Source: Meandrina meandrites
Lineage: Eukaryota > Cnidaria > Anthozoa > Scleractinia > Meandrinidae
DNA: 64,000 nucleotides
Direction of reading: 5' to 3'
Assembly (NCBI GenBank): GCA_963693305.1
Contig: OY855908.1
Span: 6,216,001-6,280,000 of the forward strand
Position 1 is the first letter of the stretch, and every line of letters starts with the position of its first letter. A program made the translations under genes and the position numbers. Positions 13,501-24,595 of this stretch are shown piece by piece. The notes beneath the pieces are model-generated. The model was given only the letters and a program-made list of their open reading frames with translations, was not told the DNA's origin and searched no databases.

Positions 13501-14416
13501 ACAGTTTATTCAATTACAACAAAATCAAATTTGCTCTGCACATTTAACGGGGACTTCGTTCATTGAAACGTTGATCTTTCCCCACTTGGTATTCCTTAAT
13601 TTTGTCCGCGAATACTTTTTTGCATTATTTCTAGTTTTTTGACCTACTTTTTCACATTATTTTTCTGAATGCATTAATTGGCGAAAAAAGCATTTTGCCT
13701 CGCGGCTGCACCCTTACAAAAAACGACATGATAAAGACCCCTGAGATTATAATTCTAAACACACGCAGACGCTGGTCTAGGTCCTCTAATTTATTCAAAC
13801 CCACAGTAAGCCCATTGTATGACATTTACAATACAGCAACATTAAACTAATAAGTGGCTAGCCGGTTTTTGACCAAATTTGGATGTTGCATTCGGAGACG
13901 TCCTCTATTTTGTTGCAGTATAAAGTGAAGAAATTATCGCGAGGTGGCAGAAAATCGTTAGTGACTTTTAACACAAGTTTTTAGTTGTTGCGCACTTCGT
14001 TGAAAATTTCACTAATCCCTCTCTTTCTTACACATTACGTTAGAATTAAATAAGTAGGTCTCAGGATCCACCTTTTCCGACTTAGAGCTCGACTTAGAGT
14101 ACACGTGCATGATAGAAAACGTGAAAACTAGCAAGCACCTGTACCAACACTGCATTATAATGGTCTGTATTTCTGCTTGTTAAGTTTGGCAATGTAAGAT
14201 CTACGGTTTGCTTTTTATTACTTCATGCACACTGACATAAAATGTAGTATGGCCAGGCATTATCAATTCAAGACTAGCAACAATTATCACCATCACATTA
14301 CCTAACCACTTCTGTTCTGCCTCTGCAAGAGAAAAAGAACATGATCAGCATTTACATAATGTTGACTCGAAAGTAAGGGAGTGCTGAATGGAGTTTTCAC
14401 CTTTTGTTGTGTGGGC

Positions 14417-16613
14417 ATGAAGAAAGAGAGTGAGAGAAAAGGACATTCCTTACATGACAGAGGATTGGAAAAGGGCATTGAGAACCAAAAGGAAGTACGC
14501 AAAAAAGTTTGCTCTAGATCGCACAGTTGAGAATCTAGAACTTAAAAGAAAGTATCGAAATATAGCTACCCGAGAGCGCCGGAAAGCTATTAGAGCATAT
14601 TGGTACAAAAAGACCGAAGAACTTAAATCGAGGCCTGATAAATTCTACGATACTTTCAAACCATTCATTAGCGGTAAAAGCAAGGAACCAACAGCAATTT
14701 ACCTCAAGACAAACGAACACAACATCGCAAAGAATCAAAAGGAAGTAGCAGAAACACTGGCAGATTACTTCACCAATGTGGCGTCAGATATTGGAGGAGA
14801 TCATGTCAACAACCTCGCGGAAGAGGACCACAGTGAGCACAGTAGCGTTAGGAGCATACGAGAAGCCTATAAAGAAAACGATTTCGACTTCAAATTATTT
14901 TCGGTGCCTGAAGTACAACAGGCTCTTCAAAAAATCAATCCAAAGAAATCTAGTGGATGGGACTCGCGTATTTCACCAAAGCTTCTCAAGAGTGTGGCTG
15001 AGGGTACAGCAGCATCCCTCACTAAGATCTACAACAACTGCATAGAGCAAGGTGAATGGCCTAATGCGTGGAAAATGGGCGAGTGGACACCAGCGTATAA
15101 GAAGGGAGACAGACAAGATACTACAAGTTACCGCCCCATCACTTCCCTTACCGTAGTCGACAAAATATTCGAACAGTTGCTTTGCAACCAGGTGACATGC
15201 CATTATGATAAAACTCTGCACAACAGAATGACAGCGTACAGGAAAAAACACAGCTGCGAAACAACACTGCTTGCGCTGATAGAAGATTGGAAATTGGCCG
15301 CTGATACAAAGCAACTTGTATATATTCTATCAACAGATATGAGCAAGGCCTTTGACAGCTTGAGCCATTCCTTGACGATAAAGAAGCTGGAGGCTTACGG
15401 CTTTGGAAGACGTTCTCTTGAACTAATGCGATCATTCTTTGAGAACAGACATAACAGAGTAAAATTGGGCGAAATCACGAGCGACTGGATAAAGATGAAA
15501 CGTGGATGCCCTCAAAGATCATCCTTCGGACCCCTACTCTGGAACATGTTTCAAAACGATCTGTCATCACATGTAAAGGACGCAAACTTAACCATGTACG
15601 CTGATGACCACCAAATGTACGTTAAGGGAACGGACCACGAAACAGTTGGACGCAGTTTGAAAATTCATGGTAGCCAAGCCCTGGCTTGGTACTCAAAGAA
15701 CTATTTAAAAGCAAATCCAGACAAGTTCCAGTCGCTAAATATCAATCCAAGAAAACTCGATAAGGACAAGAGCGACACAGTCCTTAGCATCGATGACATA
15801 GACATTACAAAAACAGAACAAATCAAGCTACTGGGAGTTCACATCGACGATAATCTTGAGTTTACCGAGCATATCCGTATGCATTAAGGCCAGCCAGAAA
15901 GTCGGAGTACTCTCTCGTCTTCGCAATTTAATACCTTGCAAGGCTAAGCTATTACTGTATAAGACGTTCATCTTACCTCACCTTACATACTGCCACCTAA
16001 CATGGCAGTTTTGTAAGTCATCGGACAGAAGGAAACTTGAGAGAATTCAGGAACGCGCATTAAGAGTTATATTCAGATCCCACGCCGAAACCTATAACGA
16101 ACTCTTGGGACGGGCAGATTTGCCCACACTATATAATAGGCGTCTACAAGATACAGCAACGCTTATGTATAAGGTCAAGAACGGGCTTGCGCCAGACAAC
16201 GTCTCTGCCCTTTTTGACCGCAAAGACACTACACACTCGCTTAGAAATAGTGATTTTGTCCTACCGCGTTTTGATACTAAACGCTACGGGAAACATTGTA
16301 TCAGATATCTTGGACCACTTCTATGGTCAAAATTAAGCAAAGACCTGAAAAACTCGCCGACTGTGGCTGTATTCAAAACTAAAATTAGAAAACTCAATCT
16401 ATCGGACTACATGGACAACAATAGTAACTGTTGCAAACTCTGTTGCGCTTAAGACATTGTAAATATTAGCTTTTAGTTTTTAGTTAAGTATTTTAAATAT
16501 TTTCAGCTTAGCATTATTAATAGTATTTTAGGTATTTTAATTGTGTCCCCAATTAGTCCATAAGGGCTAAACACACAGACACGGTAATAAAGTTTTTATC
16601 TTATCTTATCTTA
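14417..16613 (+). mobile_element. 5'-truncated non-LTR retrotransposon (LINE), copy 1
   Basis: The element begins inside the linker between endonuclease and reverse transcriptase. It runs through the RT and C-terminal region and ends in a short (ATCTT)n tail at 16598-16613. The tandem paralogs (near 5874 and 8125) lack it. No target-site duplication is visible, and about ten host bases seem missing at the join. Its last ~900 bases appear identical to the copy at 39765-40680 except for a 5-base deletion here and one tail unit. The RT style and short 3' tail repeat suggest a CR1/L2/Jockey-like clade; the exact clade is not decided. Confidence 0.9.
14430..16452 (+). pseudogene. LINE reverse transcriptase ORF, frameshifted
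   Basis: Reverse transcriptase of a non-LTR element, which would copy its RNA at a nicked target. The first open stretch (14430-15887) has the RT blocks in order: SYRPITSLTVVDKIFEQL, the palm Asp block STDMSKAFDSLSH, the GCPQRSSFGPLL block, and the catalytic YADD in LTMYADDHQMY. The GCPQRSS block has Arg-Ser where Gly-Ser is usual (PQGS). The second stretch (15856-16452) is the C-terminal domain seen in many LINEs (RRKLERIQERALR, GPLLWSKLSKDL). The break is a loss of GTGCT after 'catatccgt' relative to the copy at 39927, creating a TAA at 15885-15887. No endonuclease domain remains. Confidence 0.92.
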
Positions 16614-17269
16614 GGACAAGTTATGAATTAAATTTCGTTTCCGCCAGATTTATTGAAATTTCATTAAGCCGCATAGTGAGCTGCTTTTGAACCATGGTAG
16701 GAAGTGGAATCATAACCGTAAGCTTGGAGCTACGAAACAAAATCTTCTTTTAGTCAAGATAAATGTCAAAACAGCCAATTCGAAAGAAAAGTTTACAATT
16801 TAAACCAACGATTAATAGTTGCAGCAATACGTATTTATAATATTCAATATTTCTGCTTATTTATGTTTATGAAACAAGACAAGACCGAGCTTAAAGTTTG
16901 GTACAGTGGCACCTGCCCCGCCGAGATAAATAATGTCTGGACAGCCAGTTCGAAAGAAAAGTAGTAGCTAGCACCTGCACTACTATGAAAGTCTGTATTT
17001 CTGCAGCACTCAAAATGAGAGAGAAAACTGGTAGATCACCGAGCTTGTTTACGAGAAAACGACCATTTATCGCTCTGGGAAACCAAGCCGCACGTCGGAA
17101 AGCCGCAATTTTTTGTCGGCGCGCGCGCTCATTGCGCGAAAAGTTATGCGTAGTCAAGATGCACAATGCAATACAAAGAATTGGCCATAATACGAATCTT
17201 AATCTAACTCATAGTGACTTTTGCCTTAGTGTTTTCTCGAAAACAAGGGGAAGCTACAGTATATAGTAT

Positions 17270-19060
17270 TCCATACGTAGAGGTTCTGCCCGAAAGGGAT
17301 ACTTCTTTCCGTGAATGAAATGTTATCGTTAAGAGAGAGCGCAAATGTAAACGAACTTTTATACTCTAAAACATTGGACTTTTACTACTAGCCAATAATT
17401 CAGGGCACTCACAATGTCAATAATCCGTATAGATTGATAATAGCTGGCTCAGGCGGATAGGACCAGCTGCGACGATACAACAGTTTGAAAGATTAGGGAT
17501 GAGAGATTCACCTCCGTGTGTAGTTTTAATGCTGTACAACGTAGGTACAAAGTCTCCGTGCGGCTTTTCCGAGCGCGCAGATATGTCCAGGATTGAACGC
17601 AAATTCTGGACATAAGTGTTAACTTTCGGAAAGCTTACCAAAGTAACAAAGCATTACTGTCTCTTTTCTTTGTCACTTATTGTTCATTGTATTAACTGCA
17701 TCATTTTAATATCATTACGAACTGTTTCAAATTCAGACCATCGAGATGACAGTTTTATAAGTCTTTCAGAAACCTACGGATAAGAACTCAACAAAACACA
17801 TCTGGTCAACAAAACATTTAAAGTTTCTAATCAATTTGAAACAATTTGCAATAGAGATGCCAGAAAATGTGAGAACCAGGAACTCAAACAGCAAGGCTAA
17901 TTTTTTAAAAAGTTACTGCTTCACTTACCAAAAGAATGGTCATCCATTCCTTTTAGTCTGGGTTCCTGAGAATACTCTCCCTCGCTATCTAAAATTAAAT
18001 TTTATTGTGATCAGTATACATGTACATAAAACATTTCTATGGCCTATTTAGGGTATGTACCTTCGCAGATGGCCATTTACAGACTTTGCAAATCCTAATT
18101 CTTAATTTTGTGGGATTGAAAGATCATTTGCATTCATATTCTGTTAACCTATCTTTCCTTTTAATTCCTGGCCAAATTTGCTTCTCTAGACTAAAATGTG
18201 GTTTAATTTTTTGAGCTATACTGTTATGAAAACTCAAAGGTAAATCTTATCTCTGTCAACAGTCCTTTCATTGATTATTTTTCGTAACTACGACGATAAC
18301 AATAACAAGATAATAACATAAAAGCCAGGAAATTTCAATACAATTCTCGAGTCGTTTTAGAACGCAAACGGTCTAAAAAGTAGACTCAACTTTGCCTAAT
18401 TTATGATGTTTACAGAAACGTTTTTAGCACTGCATTTCTTTGTTGTCTCCTTGCGAATGTACGTGCGAACGAAATTCGCATCAACTGACAAAATCGGATA
18501 AAATTACAGAAATTAACGACGAATTTCTAATTACTAACTGCATTCATAGTTAGTTACTAACTATGCAGCATTTGGCAGTTTTTTTGCAACAGGCACCACT
18601 GATCAAATATGTCAATGTGTTCCTTAGTTGGAACGTTTAAAGGACCCTAGTCAGCATCCGCCATCTCCGTCGAACGGAAATTATGAAAATTGCATGGTGA
18701 AGCGAAATCTTATTGCATTGCTTTAAGTAATGTGTCACCGACTGGAAGTCTGTTCAATTACCTCATAGTTAGTAGATTACCTTAAGCAATTTCACAGCTA
18801 GTTTTCTCTTTCGTTTGGACACGCTCAGCTTAATATATTTTACCGAACTCTCGTATGTAAACAAAAACAAACGCGTGACTGACTAGGCTCTTTTAAGTCA
18901 TTGATAATATTCCATCGTTTTGTGGTTTTTAACTCCCCTCCCCCACCCACCCCTCCCTCTTACCTTTGATTCCTCTACTGGTCGTTCGCTTGATTCCAGT
19001 GGCTATGAGCCAATTTAGTGTACCTTGTCTAACGTTGCTTTATATTCAGTCCTCAAAATA
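17270..19060. repeat. Segment paralogous to 24596-26840, copy 1
   Basis: It runs from 'gaaatgttatcgttaagagagagcgcaaat' through 'ggaccagctgcgacgat', 'aggaccctagtcagc' and 'cttattgcattgct' to 'tggctatgagccaa.tagtgtacct'. The copy at 24596-26840 carries the same landmarks in the same order plus a 947-bp insertion. The first ~220 bases are also shared with the end of unit 1 (9040-9213). Short ORFs here show no recognisable protein. Confidence 0.85.
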
Positions 19061-19618
19061 CAAATCAACAAAAACTTCAATTAGAACTATGAAAAGTTAT
19101 AATTTGCATACATCAGCTGCATTGTCTTCTTATTTCCAGGTTTTAATAAAGAGATGATAAAGAAACAAAACTGCTTTTCCTCAACGACGCTTGAGGCTTG
19201 TAACATATAATCTCTTAAATTTCAAAATTATGTGAAATAGAGAAAAACCCGCCGGTAAAGATATCAGAGGATCGTTATGCGAACGTTGTGAAATGAGGTG
19301 CTGTGACTGCTTCAATAACCATAAACTTCCGAGGAGTGTTGACTACTTGCACAAAACGTTTGGGCGACTGGAGAATACGATTCAGTATATATGTAATCAA
19401 ACAGTTAAACAGTTATTATCTTGTTTTTGAGGGATAAAATCTTCAATAATTGTCTTGATAGATTGCATAAACTTATAAATATATGTATCGATATTAGAAA
19501 AAAACACCCCTACAGTTTCACGATATGCATATTGATATCAAGAAATGAAACGATACAGAATTCACAGAATATAAACTGTGCTGTTCAAATCTTTTGGCGT
19601 TCAGAGAAAGTTGAGTTA
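19061..19618. other. Left flank of the palindromic TTAA element; no gene seen
   Basis: The part from about 19500 ('acccctacagtttc...ataaactgtgctgttcaaatc') is a paralog of 34110-34200. The matching right flank resumes at 24424. The rest shows no gene or known RNA. Confidence 0.6.
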
Positions 19619-20383
19619 TTAAGAGCGTCTGACTGTATTTTTTGAGAATCCCGAGACAGGACCGAAAATTCGAATTTTCTTTTATTTCATCCAAAAGACC
19701 CTTTTGGTGAACTATTTTCAAAAATATTGTTTAAAAGTTCCAGCGAGTTTAATTTTTTGCGAAATCTGCGAAAGTTGGAAATACCGCCTGATCCTGCCCG
19801 AACAACAAATAATGGCGGATGGAATTTCTGCAAAATAGAGCAGTTTCAACACGCTAGTACAGAAAGCTGAAAACTTCCCTTGATCTCATTTTTACACAAC
19901 TTCTTATCTATCCTTTGGTCATTATTTCTAGCTATATTTCATCTTGAAGCAAATAAGTTTTGTCCAATTTTCAACCGTTTGAAAAATACAACTATCGCGA
20001 TTCATTTAACATGCCAAATTTTAACTGATTTCAGAGGGTCATAATTCGCAGGGTATACCATTAGCTTGGGAAATAAGGAGTTCACAAGAGAGAGGTATGC
20101 TATGTGTTTGTCATATGTAAATATCTAGTTTGGCCCGTGGAAATTAAGCGCGCTAGACGAAAAACTATGGAGGGCATTTTGACAAATCGCGCCAGTTTTG
20201 GGCGGATGAGCAAAACCTTGATTTTGTGATCACGTATTAAAACATAATTCAACATGTGTCTTGACAAAAAAAATATTCTTAGACATTGTTTATCGCACAT
20301 ACAAGTAATATATTTAAAAAATACCTCATAAGTGGCCTTGCTAACGGATGGTCAGTCCTCTAGAAATTGGCGAACACAACAAG

Positions 20384-20860
20384 TTGAAAATACTGCCTGA
20401 TCGTGCCCGGAACACCAAATACTGGCGGATGGAATTTCTGCAAAATAGAGCAGTTTCAACACGCTAGTACAGAAAGCTGAAACCTTCCCTTGATCTCATT
20501 TTTACACAACTTCTCATCTATCCTTTGGTCATTATTTCTAGCTATATTTCATCTTGAAGCAACTAGCTTGGGAAATAAGGAGTTCACAAGAGAGAGGTAT
20601 GCTATGTGTTTGTCATATGTAAATATCTAGTTTGGCCCGTGGAAATTAAGCGCGCTAGACGAAAAACTATGGAGGGCATTTTGACAAATCGCGCCAGTTT
20701 TGGGCGGATGAGCAAAACCTTGATTTTATGATCACGTATTAAAACATAATTCAACCTGTGTCTTGACAAAAAATATTCTTAGACATCGTTTATCGCACAT
20801 ACAAGTAATATATTTAACTAATACCTCATAAATGGCCTTGCTAACGGATGGTCAGTCCTC
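20384..20860. repeat. Partial tandem duplication of the left arm of the palindromic element
   Basis: 'tactgcctgatcgtgcccgg', 'cagtttcaacacgctag', 'tagctatatttcatcttgaagc' and 'gaaaaactatggagggcatt' repeat those at 19780-20260. The middle portion (about 19945-20065 of the first copy) is missing. The duplication makes the left arm appear about 1.8 times. Confidence 0.85.
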
Positions 20861-21389
20861 AAGAAATCGGCGAACACAACAGGTTTCGATGAAAGTCAGC
20901 CAATACTAGTAACAGATGAAGAGAAACGTTGCTTTCAAAATCCGATCAACGTTGATGGATTTATCGAGAAAATCCACTCTAACTTCTTTCTTGTTTATCT
21001 CCTGCAATTGTTTCCCATTTTCTTTTAAAAAGGAGGAAATATTCCAGGCCGGAACGCTAAATCGTGAGCCCGAAGCAACATGCAAATAACACGTTTGTTT
21101 ACGGGACATCGGATATGCAAATTAGGTAGTTCAGTCACGGTGTCACGCCATGCTATTCTCAACATAGTATAAATTTGCATATATCCAAGTTTACACTCTT
21201 TAAGCGCTTTATTTGGACTATTTACTCCCCGTATTTTCAGCAGAAGAAATTGGTAGTAAAGGACATGGCCAACAAAGCAGTAGTGAGAGCTTTTCTGGCA
21301 TATCTACTGAATTTAGGACAATTTTCGTCTCTAGAACTGCCGTTCGTGGCTTGAGGGTCGACATTGATCAAAACCTCCCGGCAAAACCT
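20861..21389. other. Loop region of the palindromic element
   Basis: Lies between the inward ends 'cagtcctcaagaaatcgg' (20855) and 'ccgatttctagaggactg' (21400-21417). It contains short ORFs on both strands (e.g. 20906-21109 and 21213-21410), none recognisable. No transposase motif is apparent, so this is a non-autonomous core. Confidence 0.55.
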
Positions 21390-21532
21390 GTTGCGTTCGC
21401 CGATTTCTAGAGGACTGACCATCCGTTAGCAAGGCCACTTATGAGGTATGATTTAAATATATTACTTGTATGTGCGACAAACGATGTCTAAGAATATTTT
21501 TTGTCAAGACACAGGTTGAATTATGTTTTAAT

Positions 21533-23804
21533 AGCGGAGCTCCCGCGGGCGCCGAAGGCGCCCGCGGGCGGAGCTCCATACCCATAGAAAATGGGAAATC
21601 CATCAAGCCAAGAAAATTTGGTGGTCGCCCGCGTCCGTACGTACGTCCGTACGTACGTACGTACGTACGTACGCACGGATTAGGCCTGGGACGAGTTTAT
21701 CTTTGTCCTTGATTTGGAGTCCTTCTTACGCAAAAAGTAACACAAAAACATTTTTTGGTTTGTTGAGAGTTAACTTAAATGTCATAGAAACTTGTAAGAA
21801 CACTTTATTACTTCAGCATTTTTTTTCTCATGTTTTCTCATGATCTGGACATTTCATTTCAACTTAAACGAAGCGGTTGTATGAAAAGGCGGCAAATAGT
21901 TGGTACGTTGTTCACTTTTTAACCTGAATGAAAGACACGAAGAAAGATCAAAGCATGCTGGAAAACATAGTTCTCCGTGAATATTTCTCGCTCTTGTTAG
22001 TCATCCACATCATGAAAACTCATGCCAAATGATTTACGGCAACCTCTTAACGGGAAGATCCGAAATAATTGCCGACTTGAACATGATATACATCGGACAA
22101 CACCGAGAGTTGAAGCACTGCGGCTAACCAAGGCTGAAAAATTAATTGCGCTGACACTGAGCTAAGATAAAAGTGAGCTCAGAGCCGTTGAAGTTCACTA
22201 AGTGATGGATAAAAGACTGTTAACAGCTACACCGAAAGGAAAGGAGAGATCAATCTTCGCTGATAATTCAAAACATGTATATGCCGCTGGTGTTGGAGTA
22301 AGCCGTACAACGAGTGGCGTTTTCGTTTCTGATATATATTGTGCTGGTTTGAAATTTTTGCCCTGCAGAATTTTACAAGCCTTCCCCAAACTTGAGGTAA
22401 CAAACGTAAATGTATTTATGCAGTAAGCATAAGTTTGATTTTATTGTGAGAATCTGTTTATACTATACTTCATTTATGAACGAATTTGAAGTAGTGTCGG
22501 TTTTCAGATCTTCCCGTATAATTCAATTAATGCTGCTCACAAACCTGTTCATGTTTTTACATTTCATACAGACATTGTTTATTAAATATTTCGTTTAGGT
22601 TAATTGTGTTGTGCTTTAGTTAGTGGAGTTAACTGTGATGTTCATAATTGACCATGATTGGATTTTGATAACAATAAGCTTATCAAATTATTAAGTTTCA
22701 CGGATCAAAATCACGATTTCGCTTTATAAATTACAAACTACACGTACAGAAAAATCCTGCGAAACAAAACCGAGTAAAACTACTCAGCGATACTGCACAC
22801 CAATATATATTTAAGCGATCTATTATCCAACCGCTCTTTTTTTTATACTCGCTTGCATTTGTTTTGTTTCTCTCATCAGCGAGTGTGTTGAAATCGTAAA
22901 CCAATATTTCGCCGATTTCGTTGCGAGTTACCTGTGCTTGGCTGAGCAAGTTCAGACTTAACCTTCCGCATATTTGCTTACCAGAAATAAATAAAATTGA
23001 ATCAGTTCTCTGCATAAAATTCTGTAAGGCTTTTAGCAAGGCGTACGGTAAAACAGAATAAGTTAATCATGCAACCAAACTGCAACGAAAAGAACACGGT
23101 TCAGAACAGTCAAAACAACATTGTAAGGTTACTTTGTGCACCACTTTCCAAATCACAAACTGCCACAATTCTTACACAAAATCTGCTTTAAAATGATTTA
23201 CAAAACCGGAACCATCAATTTGCAGAGTTTGTTTTCCGCCGTGAGTTTTGTTTGCCGTAGCGTGAGTTCATTTTGTTTACTGTGTTTAGCAGCTAGTTTA
23301 CTTAGTTTGTTTTGAAGTATTTTTGTTTTTGCCTTGAGTTATTTTTTTTATGCCCTAACTGTTTTGCAGTAAATCAAAGCAAGACCAAGGTTCTTTTTTA
23401 CATTGAATAAGTCATAAAGGTTTATTAACATGGTGTACAGTAAACGTTGTATAAAGTTTTACTAAGATTTGTGACCATTTGTTGTTGCGCCTACGTGCGT
23501 ACGTGAGGAACCCAATAAAGTGCACTCATCATTTTTAATGTTAGAACCTGTCATAGGCAAAAATTTAGAAGGATTAACCTCGAAATATATTGACATCGCC
23601 TGCGTCAACAAAACCATGAGAGGTTTTTACATGTAACTATTAAGTTTAACCATGAGCGATTAAAAATTAATTTATTTTGAACCCTTATGGGTCACTGTAT
23701 AAGCTTAGAAATAGGGTGGCTAATTATTTGTTAACACTGTAATTAAAATGGGAAAAAAAATAATAAATGGGAGCTCCGCTTTTAGGCCTGCCTAAATCTA
23801 TATA
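21533..23804. mobile_element. 2.3 kb element with terminal hairpin and AGCGGAGCTCC ends, copy 1
   Basis: Begins AGCGGAGCTCCC and ends GGGAGCTCCGCT, followed by a small palindrome (TTTAGGCCTGCCTAAA). The left end is a strong hairpin: GGAGCTCC, then GCGGGCGCC and GGCGCCCGC arms, then GGAGCTCC. An (ACGT)n array follows at 21634-21674. It interrupts the right arm of the palindromic element: 'gttttaat' before it and 'tacgtgatcac' after it are contiguous in the left arm (rc near 20722). A second copy, in the opposite orientation, is at 42082-44348. Superfamily not determined. Confidence 0.8.
22202..22426 (+). CDS. Short ORF conserved between both copies of the hairpin-ended element
   Basis: 74 codons containing DKRLLTATPK, FADNSKHVYA and GLKFLPCRI. 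The minus-strand ORF at 43267-43494 in the other copy has DKRLLKATPM, FGDNSYNVYV and GLKAYPCRI, aligned almost without gaps. Many of the changes alter the amino acid, so this could equally be non-coding sequence evolving neutrally. No protein family recognised and no start context to judge. Low confidence that it is translated. Confidence 0.2.
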   Translation: MMDKRLLTATPKGKERSIFADNSKHVYAAGVGVSRTTSGVFVSDIYCAGLKFLPCRILQAFPKLEVTNVNVFMQ

Positions 23805-24595
23805 TTACGTGATCACAAAATGAAGGTTTTGCTCATCCGCCCAAAACTGGCGCGATTTGTCAAAATGCCCTCCATAGTTTTTCGTCTAGCGCGCTTAATT
23901 TCCACGGGCCAAACTAGATATTTACATATGACAAACACATAGCATACCTCTCTCTTGTGAACTCCTTATTTCCCAAGCTAGTGGTATACCCTGCGAATTA
24001 TGACCCTCTGAAATCAGTTAAAATTTGGCATGTAAATTGAATCGCGATAGTTGTATTTTTCAAACGGTTGAAAATTGGACAAAACTTATTTACCTCAAGA
24101 TGAAATATAGCTAGAAATAATGACCAAAGGATAGATAAGAAATTGTGTAAAAATGAGATCAAGGGAAGTTTTCAGCTTTCTGTACTAGCGTGTTGAAACT
24201 GCTCTATTTTGCAGAAATTCCATTCGCCATTATTTGGTGTTCGGGCAGGATCAGGCGGTATTTCCAACTTTCGCAGATTTCGCAAAAAATTAAACTCGCT
24301 GGAACTTTTAAACAATATTTTTGAAAATAGTTCACCAAAAGGGTCTTTTGGATGAAATAAAAGAAAATTCGAATTTTCGGTCCTGTCTCGGGATTCTCAA
24401 AAAATACAGTCAGACGCTCTTAAATTCTTATCCTATGGTTTCATTTGGTCCCGTTGTGTTGATATTTATATGTCATGCAAAGAAAAGTTTTAAAATTTCC
24501 ACAAAAAGTCCATACGTACTCCCTCCAAGGGTTTTTTTTAAATCAATTTCAATAGGTAAAATTGATGTCGTCGTCCTTAATAGTATTCTACACGA

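Larger units (their letters stand above)
9214..17493. repeat. Tandem 8.3 kb segmental duplication, unit 2
   Basis: This copy starts abruptly at 'tttctgggattttg' directly after unit 1 and ends at the matching 'cagtttgaaagat' (17493). Beyond that point the ancestral flank 'tagggatgagag' continues. It lacks the 37-base stretch of unit 1, holds an extra ~190-base tandem duplication (about 13132-13500), and has only one of the two internal sub-blocks. It also carries a 2.2 kb LINE insertion. The total length is therefore nearly equal to unit 1 by coincidence. Confidence 0.9.
19623..24419. mobile_element. 4.8 kb palindromic TIR element flanked by TTAA, non-autonomous
   Basis: The left end GAGCGTCTGACTG follows TTAA (19619-19622). 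The right end CAGTCAGACGCTC precedes TTAA (24420-24423). Arms of roughly 700 bases are inverted copies: 19623-20345 pairs with 23808-24419 plus 21390-21530. A paralogous uninterrupted locus at 34140-34300 supplies an approximate empty site. TTAA duplication is the hallmark of piggyBac-type transposition, but no transposase frame is seen, so the assignment is tentative. The left arm is partly duplicated (20384-20860). The right arm is split by a second element (21533-23804). Confidence 0.78.

Noticed and set aside
20345..21445. Independent small TIR element with CAGTCCTC ends inside the palindrome
   Set aside because: The inverted match continues well beyond these ends into the large arms, so they are better seen as the inner part of the larger palindrome.
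21533..23804. Helitron
   Set aside because: A terminal hairpin exists, but both ends carry inverted AGCGGAGCTCC, no consistent TC...CTRR ends are seen and no Rep/helicase frame is present.
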